Virus record (IMG/VR): IMGVR_UViG_3300045119_000125
Location: 1 to 36,616 of that record
Strand: one strand, 5' to 3'
Source of the DNA: a virus
Length of the DNA stretch: 36,616 bases
In this document: one piece after another, positions 1 to 6,900 of the stretch
Layout of the letters: each line of letters begins with the position of its first letter
How positions within the stretch are numbered: position 1 is the stretch's first letter
Position numbers and translations under genes: made by a program
Notes under the pieces: generated by a model
What the model was told of the DNA's origin: nothing
The model's input: the letters and a program-made list of their open reading frames with translations, nothing else
The model's database searches: none

Positions 1-278
1 TCGCTGCGCCGCAATCGACGAGCCCGAAAGCGAACGTCAAAGAGCCGAGCGCGAAAAAGGGGTCGGCTAAAAGCGCGGCGAAAAAAGAGCCAGATCCTAA
101 ACAAGCATCCGTGGCGACGATATCGCTCGACCAGTCCACAGCGATCGCGGACAAGCTGAAGGAGGAGGGCGTCAAGCTCTCGCTGCTGCTCGCGCACTAT
201 GAGATCGGCTCGCTCGATGATCTGCCCGCAGACAAGTACGCGGAGGCGCTCAAGCAGATCGATGCGCTCAGCGAATGA
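1..278 (+). CDS. C-terminal end of a probable phage recombinase (Erf/RecT-like single-strand annealing protein), partial
   Basis: The 5' end lies outside the window; the open frame enters at base 3 and stops at 276-278. The visible 91 residues begin with a Lys/Ala/Ser-rich linker, followed by a compact helical tail with the pattern LDQSTAIADKLKEEG...IGSLDDLPADKY. Tails of this kind close many phage Erf/RecT-type annealing proteins; this is a recollection of the family, and the catalytic domain is not visible. A PD-(D/E)XK exonuclease three genes downstream of the small-ORF run supports a recombination module. The stop overlaps the next start by four bases (ATGA), so translation is probably coupled. 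It could equally be another DNA-binding protein with the same tail. Confidence 0.45.
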   Translation, partial: AAPQSTSPKANVKEPSAKKGSAKSAAKKEPDPKQASVATISLDQSTAIADKLKEEGVKLSLLLAHYEIGSLDDLPADKYAEALKQIDALSE

Positions 279-511
279 AGGCGCGATTCACTGTCGATGG
301 CACAGCAGCTGATGGGCAGACGTGGTTCGCCGAGGGCAGCGTGACCGGCGAGATCCCCGAGATCTTCACGGCAGCGATGCGCGACGCGTTCGGGCAGCTG
401 ACGCAGGGCAGGGCGAAATTCGGTCAACCGGGCGTCGGCTGTCGCGGCCCCTACAAGCTGCGCAAGTTCGAGCTGCTCGTGATCGAAGAGGTCGCGCATC
501 ATGGCGTCTGA
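275..511 (+). CDS. Small conserved phage protein, function unknown (78 aa)
   Basis: The start is fixed by the ATGA overlap with the preceding stop. The protein opens MKARFTVDGTAADGQTWFAE and contains an AFGQLTQGRAKFG segment followed by GVGCRGPYKL, a pattern I recognise from small proteins encoded beside phage recombination genes. No catalytic motif, membrane segment or signal peptide is visible; two antiparallel strands followed by a helix look likely. The 3' end overlaps the next gene by 11 bases. It probably works with the annealing protein and exonuclease encoded around it, but this is inferred from position only. Confidence 0.7.
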   Translation: MKARFTVDGTAADGQTWFAEGSVTGEIPEIFTAAMRDAFGQLTQGRAKFGQPGVGCRGPYKLRKFELLVIEEVAHHGV

Positions 512-689
512 TCAGCTGAGCGACGAGCAGCGCGTGCTCGCGATGATTGGGGCTCGAACGAGCCCGTCGATCACGCGCATCATGATCACGGTCGATATTC
601 TTGAGCAGCTGCTCGCTCAACCGGGCGCGGACGGCGAAGAGCAGCAGCTCGCGTTCACGCTCGTCATGGCGCGGCTGGCGGCGTCGTGA
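501..689 (+). CDS. Small helical protein, unknown function (62 aa)
   Basis: The gene begins at ATG inside the end of the previous gene and ends in a GTGA overlap with the next. The protein is predicted to be mostly helical and ends in EEQQLAFTLVMARLAAS. That C-terminus closely resembles the end of the product encoded at 850-1038 (QEFHLAFTFMLAKLAQS), so the two are probably diverged paralogues separated by one tiny gene. No domain is recognised. Its place in a chain of coupled early genes supports real expression. Confidence 0.6.
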   Translation: MASDQLSDEQRVLAMIGARTSPSITRIMITVDILEQLLAQPGADGEEQQLAFTLVMARLAAS

Positions 690-853
690 GTCGCGAACTC
701 ATGCGAGAGATCGAAGTGCTCGCGCGCAAGGCTGACGAATGCTTATGGGCAGCCTCGCAGGCGATCGCGAATCGTTCGCCGTCTCGACGTGATGTCGAGC
801 TGCGCCTCGCGCATGAGCACCTGTCGAAGATCATCGAGCTGGCGCGAGCATGA
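686..853 (+). CDS. Very small helical protein, unknown function (55 aa)
   Basis: This short frame starts with GTG at 686, which overlaps the preceding TGA (GTGA), and stops at 851-853, overlapping the next ATG (ATGA). The overlaps at both ends fit the architecture of the operon and are the main reason to call it. The product begins MSRELMREIEVLARKADEC and is charged and largely helical, with ELRLAHEHLSKIIELARA at the end. No known family is recognised. An internal ATG six codons in is an alternative start. Confidence 0.55.
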   Translation: MSRELMREIEVLARKADECLWAASQAIANRSPSRRDVELRLAHEHLSKIIELARA

Positions 854-1038
854 GCAAGCGAGACGCGCTCGCAGAGGTGACGCAGCTCATCGAGCAGCTC
901 GAACCGCGAGCGCAGCTGCGGGTCATGGAAATGGTCTGCAAGATCCAGCGCATGCACGAGACCGCGCAGGATCAAGAGTTTCATCTCGCTTTTACTTTCA
1001 TGTTGGCGAAGCTCGCGCAATCGAATTGGCCCTTCTAA
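850..1038 (+). CDS. Small helical protein, probable paralogue of the 501-689 product (62 aa)
   Basis: The start ATG overlaps the previous stop by four bases. The predicted product is helical, with a charged N-terminal half (MSKRDALAEVTQLIEQLEPR) and a C-terminal LAFTFMLAKLAQS that matches the end of the 501-689 product. It is the same length as that paralogue (62 residues). A 21-base gap with a good ribosome-binding site for the next gene follows, so coupled translation ends here. Function is unknown. Confidence 0.6.
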   Translation: MSKRDALAEVTQLIEQLEPRAQLRVMEMVCKIQRMHETAQDQEFHLAFTFMLAKLAQSNWPF

Positions 1039-1059
1039 CCCCGACAGGAGCATCTGACC

Positions 1060-2460
1060 ATGATCCCGACTGCAGCCGATGCACTTCCGTTCAGCTTTTC
1101 CCCGCTCTTCGATGCACAGCGCGACGTGTTCGCGCATTATTTTCCGACCTTCCCACTGTCGATCGACAATCGAGCGCCGCTCGCCGATTACTACAATACG
1201 CAGTATCTGAGCCCCGCAGGCGAGTCGGGCAAGTGGAAGGCGCAGGGCGGATTTCTGCGCTCGCGACCGCTGCCCGTCGCGCCGAACGCATCGAACACGA
1301 GAGCAGTGTTCTGCACGGCGAACATGCAGCGCGAAGTTCAGCTCGCGATCTCGCGAGGCTTGACCGGTTTCTGCCACGATCTCTTGAGCGTGAACGATGC
1401 GATGACGGGCACGCTGCCGTGGATGCTGAGCGCAGCAGCTGCCGTTGATACGCGATTTAAGATCGTGCCCATGTTCGATATGAACTCGCTCGGCGCGAGC
1501 TTCACGACTGATCAAGCGCTAGCGATTCTTGAACTCGTCGCCGCGTCGCCGGTCGCAAAGCGTCTGCGCGATGGGCGCATGCTGTTCTCAGCGTATAACG
1601 CCCCGGCAAAGTCGCTTCCGTGGTGGCAGTCGCTGATCGCTGCCGCGAACGCGCAGCGCTTGAGCGTCGCATTCTTGCCGGTACTCGTCGGTGGGCCGAA
1701 CGATGCAGGCACGCTCAACGCAATCTCGTGGGGCGTCGGCGCGTGGGGCACTGCGACGCCGTCGCCGAGCGCTGCGCTCAACCCGACGAAGGCTCACGCG
1801 GCGGGGCTTAAGTTCATGTCGCCGATCGACCCGCAGCAGTCGCGACCGAAGTCGAGCATCTACTGGGAAGCCTCGAACTTGCTGACGTTCATCAACGCGT
1901 GGACGGCGACTATCTCGACGGGCTGCGATCTCGTGCAGTTCGTGACCTGGAATGACTACAGCGAAGCGTCGCAGCTCGCGCCGGTCACCGATGCGACGTT
2001 CAATCAATCGCTCGGCACGGGCTTTTTCGATCTCACTGCGTTCTATGCGACGTGGTTCGCGACCGGCGTCGCGCCCGTGATCACGCGCGACGTGCTGTAT
2101 TTCTGCCATCGTCGTCACCCCTCGAACGCTGCGCATCCGAATCAAGCGAACAATTTCGCCCCGGCTGCGGGCACGGGCGCAGCCGAGGACAGCATCGAGC
2201 TGCTCGCGTTTCTGACCGACGCGGGCACGATCAAGATCAACGCGCATGCGCAAGCGGTTCCGGCTGGGATCTCAGCGTTTAAAGTGCCGCTCGAAGCCGG
2301 GGTGCCGGTGTTCGCTCTGCAGCGCAACGGCTCTGATGTCTTCAGCTGTGCGGGCCCCGCGCAGATCTATGACGCTGCGGGCATGCCGTCCGGTCTGCTC
2401 GACATGACCTACCTGTCGGGGAGCGTGAGTCTGCAAGGGCTCGCGGCGTACAGTTGGTGA
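1060..2460 (+). CDS. Glycoside hydrolase family 71-like protein (alpha-1,3-glucanase/mutanase homologue)
   Basis: The 466-residue product resembles GH71, whose members hydrolyse alpha-1,3-glucan. Visible family-like features in order are VFAHYFPTFPLSIDN near residues 23-37, AISRGLTGFCHDL near 97-109, FKIVPMFDMNSLGAS near 134-148 (the DMN carries the conserved acidic residue), WEASN near 270, and TWNDYSEASQLAP near 295-307 (the WNDY-S/G-E signature). The last 130 residues look like an added beta-rich domain. There is no signal peptide or membrane segment. A strong ribosome-binding site (CAGGAG) precedes the ATG. It sits in an early operon between tiny genes and a recombination exonuclease, an unexpected place for a glycanase. 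Catalytic activity is not established; it could be a capsule depolymerase delivered at lysis. Confidence 0.7.
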   Translation: MIPTAADALPFSFSPLFDAQRDVFAHYFPTFPLSIDNRAPLADYYNTQYLSPAGESGKWKAQGGFLRSRPLPVAPNASNTRAVFCTANMQREVQLAISRGLTGFCHDLLSVNDAMTGTLPWMLSAAAAVDTRFKIVPMFDMNSLGASFTTDQALAILELVAASPVAKRLRDGRMLFSAYNAPAKSLPWWQSLIAAANAQRLSVAFLPVLVGGPNDAGTLNAISWGVGAWGTATPSPSAALNPTKAHAAGLKFMSPIDPQQSRPKSSIYWEASNLLTFINAWTATISTGCDLVQFVTWNDYSEASQLAPVTDATFNQSLGTGFFDLTAFYATWFATGVAPVITRDVLYFCHRRHPSNAAHPNQANNFAPAAGTGAAEDSIELLAFLTDAGTIKINAHAQAVPAGISAFKVPLEAGVPVFALQRNGSDVFSCAGPAQIYDAAGMPSGLLDMTYLSGSVSLQGLAAYSW

Positions 2461-3080
2461 ACGTGCTGGCGGTCGATCAGACCGATAACGAGCTGAGGCT
2501 CGACGTCGAGCGTCACGAGTACTGGCTCGGCAAGGTCAGACTGCCGAGCGTGACGCAAGCGCTCAGCGTGATCGAGAGCTTCGACCATATCCCCGCTGAC
2601 GTGCTCGAACGCGCTCGGCTCTTCGGGCGGCACTGTCATACGATGATCGATCTATTCAACAAGGGCGAACTCGACGAGGAGACGCTCGACCCTGAACTCG
2701 CGCTCTATCTCGCGCAGTACAAGCGATTCCTGTTCGAGACTAATCTCGAAGTGACGCAGAGCGAAGAGCGCGTTTGCTCGCGATCGCTCGGCTATGCTGG
2801 CACGCTCGACATTCGAGGGATCTTGGGCGTGAGAGTGCGCCGTTATTCGCTCATCGATCTGAAGTCGGGCGCAGTGCCGCGCTCGGTCGGCCCGCAGACA
2901 GCTGCATATCAGCAAGCGTGTAACGAGAAACCGCCCCGGCGTTATGCGCTGCAGCTTGCGCGCGATCGCTTCAAGCTGATTCCGTGCGAGGACCCCAGCG
3001 ATTTCTCGAACTTTCTTTCCGCGCTCAATGTGTACCGTTTCCAACGAAGGAGTTTTTCGCATGTTGCCGAACGTGGTTGA
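2457..3080 (+). CDS. PD-(D/E)XK superfamily exonuclease (RecB/Cas4-like)
   Basis: The 207-residue product has the layout of a RecB-type nuclease: an early FGRHCHTMIDL helix near 56-66, GTLD at 115-118 giving the first metal-binding Asp, LIDLKSG at 132-138 giving the D-x-K core (D134, K136), and PQTAAYQQA at 146-154 giving the conserved Q-x3-Y motif. These residues fit an active metal-dependent DNA exonuclease. GTG at 2457 is preferred because it overlaps the GH71 stop (GTGA); TTG at 2454 is the alternative. Its likely role is resection of double-strand ends for the annealing protein encoded upstream. The 3' end overlaps the next gene by 20 bases. Confidence 0.8.
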   Translation: MNVLAVDQTDNELRLDVERHEYWLGKVRLPSVTQALSVIESFDHIPADVLERARLFGRHCHTMIDLFNKGELDEETLDPELALYLAQYKRFLFETNLEVTQSEERVCSRSLGYAGTLDIRGILGVRVRRYSLIDLKSGAVPRSVGPQTAAYQQACNEKPPRRYALQLARDRFKLIPCEDPSDFSNFLSALNVYRFQRRSFSHVAERG

Positions 3081-3741
3081 TCTGAAGATTCAAGCGCCGA
3101 CGCTGCCGACGCCCGGTGAGTTCGCGCAGCTGCTGCGCATCGCTGAGTCAGCAGTGATCGAGAACGCGCAGGACAGCGTTGATCTGCAATCGCAGCGCGC
3201 GAAGTGGAACGCCGACATGAAGGCGACCGTCGAAGAGCGGCTCGAAATCACGCGCAAGATCGACGCGGCGAAGAAAGCGATCATGGACCTCTATGAGCCG
3301 AAGCGCTCGACGCTGGAGAAGTGCATCGCGATATTCGATCGCAAGATCATCGAGTGGGACGACAAGCAGGAAGAGATCCGCCGCGATGCGCAGCGCAAGG
3401 CTGACCGCGACGCGCAGATCGAGCGCGATCGTCTGCAAGCGATCGCGGATAAAGCGGCAGCGAAGGGGCAGGACGACAAGGCGGCGCAGTTTCAAGAGCG
3501 CGCGCAGACTGTCGTCGCCCCCGTGATTCAGGCGCAGACCGGCGCAGCGGCAGGCGTATCGCTACCGAAGCGCTGGACGTTCGAGATCACGAACGCGAAG
3601 CGAGTCAACGCCGATTATCAGAGGCCCGACGAGGTGAAGATCGGGAAGACGGTGCGCGCGCTCGGTCTCGAAGCAGCTGATCTCGTCGGCCCCGGTGTGC
3701 GGATCTTCGCCGAGAAGAGCGTCGCGAGCAGACGGTCGTGA
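3061..3741 (+). CDS. Coiled-coil protein of the recombination module, function unknown (226 aa)
   Basis: ATG at 3061 follows a clear AAGGAG ten bases upstream and is preferred over the in-frame ATG at 3028, which would lie deep inside the nuclease gene. Residues from about 35 to 150 form a long charged coiled coil rich in R, K, E and D. A globular end follows (SLPKRWTFEITNAKRVNADY), closing with an IGKTVRALGLEAADLVGPGVRIF segment. Proteins with a coiled coil followed by a small domain of this type are often encoded next to phage annealing proteins and nucleases, but no activity has been assigned that I can name. A role in recombination is inferred from position. Confidence 0.7.
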   Translation: MLPNVVDLKIQAPTLPTPGEFAQLLRIAESAVIENAQDSVDLQSQRAKWNADMKATVEERLEITRKIDAAKKAIMDLYEPKRSTLEKCIAIFDRKIIEWDDKQEEIRRDAQRKADRDAQIERDRLQAIADKAAAKGQDDKAAQFQERAQTVVAPVIQAQTGAAAGVSLPKRWTFEITNAKRVNADYQRPDEVKIGKTVRALGLEAADLVGPGVRIFAEKSVASRRS

Positions 3742-3869
3742 GCAGCGGAGCGATGACTCGATTCTGGCTTTTCTTTTTCGGCTGGCAAGCGCTGGGCGGA
3801 GGCGTGTGGCTCTGCTGGTTCGCGCTGAACATTCTGCGCGTGTGGCTGCGCGGCACAGTGACGCCATGA
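3738..3869 (+). CDS. Tiny Trp-rich membrane protein (43 aa)
   Basis: GTG at 3738 overlaps the preceding TGA (GTGA); an in-frame ATG lies five codons further on. The product is short and strongly hydrophobic, with an aromatic stretch RFWLFFFGWQALGGGVWLCW that can span the membrane once, and a basic tail (RVWLRGTVTP). Five tryptophans in 43 residues is unusual. The gene fits the coupled organisation of the operon. No family is recognised; it may be a membrane-acting small protein such as a superinfection or host-takeover factor, which is a guess. Confidence 0.5.
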   Translation: MSSGAMTRFWLFFFGWQALGGGVWLCWFALNILRVWLRGTVTP

Positions 3870-3875
3870 CTGACC

Positions 3876-4118
3876 GTGCGCGGTAAGCGTCCGCTCGATC
3901 TCACGCGATCGCCGACCGTGAGAGTGTGCTTCCCCGACCGCATTCGCGTCGAGACCGGAGGTTTTTTGCAGGGCGAATTCAGCGCGCGCGGCGAGCTGTC
4001 AATGGATTGCTGCGCGAAGCTCGTGCTCGATCTGCGTCGAGCGATGCGCGAGATTCGCGACGAGAGAACGGCGACGCTGAACGCTGCGATCACGCGAGCC
4101 GAGAGGCCCGTGCCGTGA
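3876..4118 (+). CDS. Hypothetical protein (80 aa)
   Basis: The only usable start is GTG at 3876, six bases after an in-frame stop; no good ribosome-binding site is seen. The N-terminal half is probably beta-rich (SPTVRVCFPDRIRVETGGF) and the C-terminal half a charged helix (KLVLDLRRAMREIRDERT). Two adjacent cysteines (MDCCAKL) are present but no zinc-binding pattern. The stop overlaps the start of the next gene (GTGA). The function is unknown. Confidence 0.55.
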   Translation: MRGKRPLDLTRSPTVRVCFPDRIRVETGGFLQGEFSARGELSMDCCAKLVLDLRRAMREIRDERTATLNAAITRAERPVP

Positions 4119-4285
4119 GCGCCTTGTTCTGCGTCTGCGGTCACGAACAGGACGATCACGAAGCGCATGATCCGCAAGCGTGCATCGTCATCGGCTGCGA
4201 TTGCGAGGCGTTCGATGTCGAATGCAGTCACGAAGACGACGGCGAGGGGACCTGTCTCGGCTGCGGCGCGGATCTCACGCGATGA
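4115..4285 (+). CDS. Small Cys/His-rich zinc-binding protein (56 aa)
   Basis: GTG at 4115 overlaps the previous stop. The 56 residues contain FCVCGHEQDDHEAH, then ACIVIGCDCEAFD and finally ECSHEDDGEGTCLGCGADL. The first two pieces match a widespread small CxCGH...H...C...C.C..F zinc motif; the last is a second CxH/CxxCG knuckle. The protein is strongly acidic. It is the first of several zinc-ribbon proteins in this operon. A role in binding nucleic acid or a host protein is likely for the fold but is not shown here. Confidence 0.7.
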   Translation: MSALFCVCGHEQDDHEAHDPQACIVIGCDCEAFDVECSHEDDGEGTCLGCGADLTR

Positions 4286-4506
4286 TCGACGCGCTGCTCG
4301 TCTGCGATCGCTGCTCGATGATCTATCGATGTCAGTCGCTCGCGCTGCGCGCAGCGATCACTCAGCGCTGCATCTGCGGCGCGGAGCTGCGCTTCGACAA
4401 GCGCCGAACGCTTCGAGCGCTGCTCGATGTCGTGCCGGAGAGCCGTCGGGCTCGGTCTGCTGTCGCTCGATCAGCTGATCGGAATCGTCGAGTCGCTCGA
4501 AGCTGA
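4282..4506 (+). CDS. Zinc-ribbon protein (74 aa), C-terminus uncertain
   Basis: ATG at 4282 overlaps the preceding TGA. The N-terminal 45 residues form a plausible zinc ribbon: LLVCDRCSMIYRC followed by QRCICGAELRF. The last 30 residues in this frame are Arg/Ser-rich and look unlike the rest of the gene. The +1 frame over the same bases, which also holds an ATG at 4427, reads GLGLLSLDQLIGIVESLEAD, a well-formed amphipathic helix, and stops just past 4530. Either a small overlapping gene begins there or the true C-terminus is frameshifted. Confidence 0.65.
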   Translation: MIDALLVCDRCSMIYRCQSLALRAAITQRCICGAELRFDKRRTLRALLDVVPESRRARSAVARSADRNRRVARS

Positions 4507-4672
4507 CCTACGGGCGCCCGCCTGCTCGGTTTGACCTACCTGCCGAGATCTCCCTAGCACCGCTACGTCCCTATGGGGCAGGAACGCTCGGTCCCACGGC
4601 GCTCCTAGACGGTTCTGTCTGCGTCAAAATAAATTTGGGTGACCTAGTGCGCAATTCCTGCACGGCCTGCGC

Positions 4673-4713
4673 TTGACGTGGGCACAGGCGAGCGCCCAAT
4701 GCAATAATTGCAT
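4673..4713 (+). promoter_or_regulatory. Candidate promoter with palindromic operator upstream of the 4754 gene
   Basis: The 247-base gap at 4507-4753 is the longest non-coding stretch in the left half. It holds TTGACG at 4673-4678 as a possible -35 box. The perfect palindrome ATGCAATAATTGCAT follows at 4699-4713, where a -10 region would lie, but -10 spacing is not ideal (an AATAAT core starts 24 bases after the -35). The palindrome is a good dimeric-repressor site. I see no terminator hairpin in the rest of the gap. Confidence 0.45.
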
Positions 4714-4753
4714 CTCGATGAGCAGACAGACAAAACAACCGGAGACGCTAAAC

Positions 4754-5158
4754 ATGACGACACGAAACAGATTTCAACGGGGCACGGGCCTTTTCACGTG
4801 CTTGAGCTGCAAGCGCAGCACGCGCTCGACCGGGCGCGGCGACAATGAGCACAGTCAGCTGTGCGAGCAGTGCTTCGATCTCGGCGGCGAGACGAACTCG
4901 CTCAGCGATAACGGCGAACTGTTCGATGCGAAAGCGGCGCAATCGAGCATGTTCGCGCTGATCGACAAGGGTATCGACGCGATCAATCTCTTCCCCGAGA
5001 TCGCTGAAGCGCTGAACATTAAGCAGCGTGCATCGACGAAGCCGATCACGAGCCCGGTGCGCGTCGTCAGCGTCGCTGAGTACATCGCCGAGGGCGACAA
5101 AGTGCGCGAGACAGCAGCTTTCGCGATTCTCGCTTGCGACGACGGTGCGTCGTCATGA
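4754..5158 (+). CDS. Phage zinc-ribbon protein (134 aa)
   Basis: ATG at 4754 follows a CCGGAG ribosome-binding site and is preferred over an upstream frame opening that would run through the promoter gap. Residues 10-55 carry GTGLFTCLSCKRSTRSTGRG and then LCEQCFDLGGETNSLSD, which I recognise as a zinc-ribbon pattern (CxxC...CxxC with a trailing N-S-x-S-D) common to small proteins of many siphophages. The C-terminal half is unrelated and partly helical. The molecular role of this family is unknown to me; DNA or RNA binding is plausible. It is the first gene after the candidate operator, so it probably leads a separate transcription unit. Confidence 0.75.
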   Translation: MTTRNRFQRGTGLFTCLSCKRSTRSTGRGDNEHSQLCEQCFDLGGETNSLSDNGELFDAKAAQSSMFALIDKGIDAINLFPEIAEALNIKQRASTKPITSPVRVVSVAEYIAEGDKVRETAAFAILACDDGASS

Positions 5159-5427
5159 GCGCTGCGCACACTTTTCGCGTCGTGCTGACGCTCGACGGCG
5201 CTGTGATCATGCAGCGAAACGTTCGCGCGCTGAACGAGCGCGACGCGATCGACGACTCGATCGAGCTGATCACGGAGAACGATCAGCTCGTTTCGCAGTT
5301 CTCATACGACGATCTGGGGCGCATCAAAGCGGCTGCGGAGCTGCTCGAAGATCGCGATCTCGACGGCGAGATCGAGCCCGAGACGGACGTCGATGCGTTC
5401 TACACGCGCTCGGAGATGCAGTCATGA
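5155..5427 (+). CDS. Hypothetical acidic protein (90 aa)
   Basis: ATG at 5155 overlaps the previous stop (ATGA). The N-terminal 30 residues look like a beta hairpin (HTFRVVLTLDGAVIMQRNV), followed by helices and a very acidic C-terminus (LLEDRDLDGEIEPETDVD). No cysteine pair, membrane segment or known motif is visible. The acidity could suit a DNA-mimic or protein-binding role, but nothing in the sequence confirms that. It ends in an ATGA overlap with the next gene. Confidence 0.6.
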   Translation: MSAAHTFRVVLTLDGAVIMQRNVRALNERDAIDDSIELITENDQLVSQFSYDDLGRIKAAAELLEDRDLDGEIEPETDVDAFYTRSEMQS

Positions 5428-5756
5428 GTCGCGCGAAGATCTCAATCAGCAAGCGCACGATCACGAACGCGGTTCACGCGTCGCAGCTCTTCAGCGCTGA
5501 GCAGATCGTCACGCTGCGTCGCGCGATGAACGCGACTTGGCAGCAGATCGGGCACGACTGCGAGCAGTTCGTCGAAGACAACGAGGGCGCGGTCGAGGCG
5601 TGCATCGACGCTGATCGTCTCGTCTTCAATTGCGGCTGGGGCGACGGCGGCAAAGCGGACGGCGCTGCAGCTGACGCGATCGTGCGCGAGACGATCAAGC
5701 GCACGAGCTACGCAGCGACGCTGCGCGCTCTCTCAGCGCTCGTGAGCTTCAAGTGA
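5424..5756 (+). CDS. Hypothetical protein (110 aa)
   Basis: ATG at 5424 overlaps the previous stop; the frame is open much further upstream but that part lies over two other genes. The protein is mainly helical, with an N-terminal basic segment (SRAKISISKRTITNAVHAS), a central acidic helix (GHDCEQFVEDNEGAVEACID) and an NCGWGDGGKADG loop that could be a turn or ligand-binding loop. No family is recognised. The GTGA overlap at its end joins it to the next tiny gene. Confidence 0.6.
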   Translation: MSRAKISISKRTITNAVHASQLFSAEQIVTLRRAMNATWQQIGHDCEQFVEDNEGAVEACIDADRLVFNCGWGDGGKADGAAADAIVRETIKRTSYAATLRALSALVSFK

Positions 5757-5917
5757 GCAGCTCGCAGCGCATGAGCGAAGCGCAACGGCTCGCACTGCTC
5801 GCGCAGCTCGAATCTGAGCTGCAGCAGATTCGCGAAGAGCAGCTCGCATACGACGCGATCAAGCAGCGCGCAGCACGCGCTGACGGTCTCGTCTTTTTCC
5901 TACCCCAAGCGGAGTAA
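5753..5917 (+). CDS. Very small helical protein (54 aa)
   Basis: GTG at 5753 overlaps the previous TGA; an ATG seven codons in is an alternative. The product is one long charged helix (RLALLAQLESELQQIREEQ) with a short hydrophobic tail (GLVFFLPQAE), suited to a coiled-coil partner protein. No known family is seen. It fills a space that would otherwise be non-coding in a dense operon, which supports it as a gene. Confidence 0.5.
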   Translation: MSSSQRMSEAQRLALLAQLESELQQIREEQLAYDAIKQRAARADGLVFFLPQAE

Positions 5918-5924
5918 CTGACTC

Positions 5925-6056
5925 ATGTATGCAGTCACGATCAAATGGCTCGACGGTTCGATCACTCGCGCGACAGTCAATAAGACGACGCTGCGCGGCT
6001 TCAATCTCAAGGCGTGCAACGGCGCGTCGATCTCAATCATCAAGGTGAAATCATGA
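5925..6056 (+). CDS. Very small basic protein (43 aa)
   Basis: ATG at 5925 follows GCGGAG ten bases upstream, and the stop overlaps the next ATG (ATGA). The sequence alternates hydrophobic and polar residues in a beta-rich pattern: MYAVTIKWLDGSITRATVNK, ending ASISIIKVKS. It is basic and could bind nucleic acid, but no family is recognised. Its fit between flanking genes is the main support. Confidence 0.5.
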   Translation: MYAVTIKWLDGSITRATVNKTTLRGFNLKACNGASISIIKVKS

Positions 6057-6535
6057 ACACTCGCATAATCTGCAAGAACGGCGGCACAGCAGGCAAAGCG
6101 TGCCCCGGCTGCGGTCTGCTCTTCGGTCGTCACAAAATGAGCTGCTCGACAGTTCAGCGCGGCGCAGCTCGTCACGTGATCGCGAAGCCTCTCAAGCGGG
6201 GCGCAGCGAAGCTCGCGCTCGCGTCGATGTCGCGCGAGCAGATCGTCTCAGCGAATCGCGCAGCATCGAAGACGGTCGCTCAGCGCATCGTCGATCAGCA
6301 GCACAGCGAAGCAGTGCGTCGCGTGCAAGAGCGCGAGCAGCTGCAGACGGCGGTGGTGTATCAGATCGTCGCGCAAGCGCTGCGCAACGCGCGCCCGCGT
6401 GATCTCTACACGAACGAAGAGAGGCGCTCGCAGTGGTATGCCGACTGCACTGCGCTCTCGGTCGCGATCGCTAACTCGATCGGCGACGCGTTCAACCCGA
6501 CCGAATTCTTCGACATCGCGGGGGTGCCGTCATGA
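6053..6535 (+). CDS. Small protein with N-terminal zinc-knuckle-like motif (160 aa)
   Basis: ATG at 6053 overlaps the preceding stop. The N-terminus holds ICKNGGTAGKACPGCGLLFG and an SC five residues later, a possible zinc site. The rest is helical and basic, with a long SREQIVSANRAASKTVAQRI segment and coiled-coil character to about residue 105. The C-terminal 50 residues include YTNEERRSQWYADCTALS and FNPTEFF. The function is unknown. The basic middle and zinc-like N-terminus suggest a nucleic-acid contact. It ends in an ATGA overlap. Confidence 0.6.
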   Translation: MNTRIICKNGGTAGKACPGCGLLFGRHKMSCSTVQRGAARHVIAKPLKRGAAKLALASMSREQIVSANRAASKTVAQRIVDQQHSEAVRRVQEREQLQTAVVYQIVAQALRNARPRDLYTNEERRSQWYADCTALSVAIANSIGDAFNPTEFFDIAGVPS

Positions 6536-6900
6536 GCACAGCGCTCAACATCATCGCGAGCTGCGAGCCCGCGCACAGCAGCTTCGAGGCTTGCGCGCAG
6601 TGCGCAGCGCCGATCCCGGAACTCGAAGCGGGGCACATTCGCATGATCATGAAATCACTCGGGCTGCGCATCGAGCGCCTGCGTTATTACGTGACGCGCA
6701 CCGAGCAGGAGGCGCGAGCCTGGGGCGTCGGTGGCGCGTATCGTCGTCATCTCAAGGACAGCCGCAAGCAGAGCGTCGCGCTGAACGCGCGCGAATGCGA
6801 CAAGCTCGTGATCGTGCGCGAGCAGCAGCTCGCTGAACATCAGCACAATCTGCGCCTCGCTCTCGAAGCGCTTCGTTTCTTCAAGGAGCAGCAGTCATGA
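6532..6900 (+). CDS. Hypothetical helical protein with CxxC pairs (122 aa)
   Basis: ATG at 6532 overlaps the previous stop. Near residues 11-24 the protein has SCEPAHSSFEACAQCAAPIP, which could contribute part of a zinc site. The remainder is helical and charged (LGLRIERLRYYVTRTEQEA and LAEHQHNLRLALEALRF), likely a coiled-coil hairpin. No family is recognised. An AAGGAG near its 3' end serves the next gene, with which it also overlaps by four bases. Confidence 0.6.
   Translation: MSTALNIIASCEPAHSSFEACAQCAAPIPELEAGHIRMIMKSLGLRIERLRYYVTRTEQEARAWGVGGAYRRHLKDSRKQSVALNARECDKLVIVREQQLAEHQHNLRLALEALRFFKEQQS

Noticed and set aside
664-1515. Long open frame on the - strand (283 codons) opposite the small genes and the start of the GH71 gene
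   Set aside because: It has no recognisable domain, an Arg/Ser/Cys-rich composition typical of a shadow frame in G+C-rich DNA, and lies opposite well-supported + strand genes.
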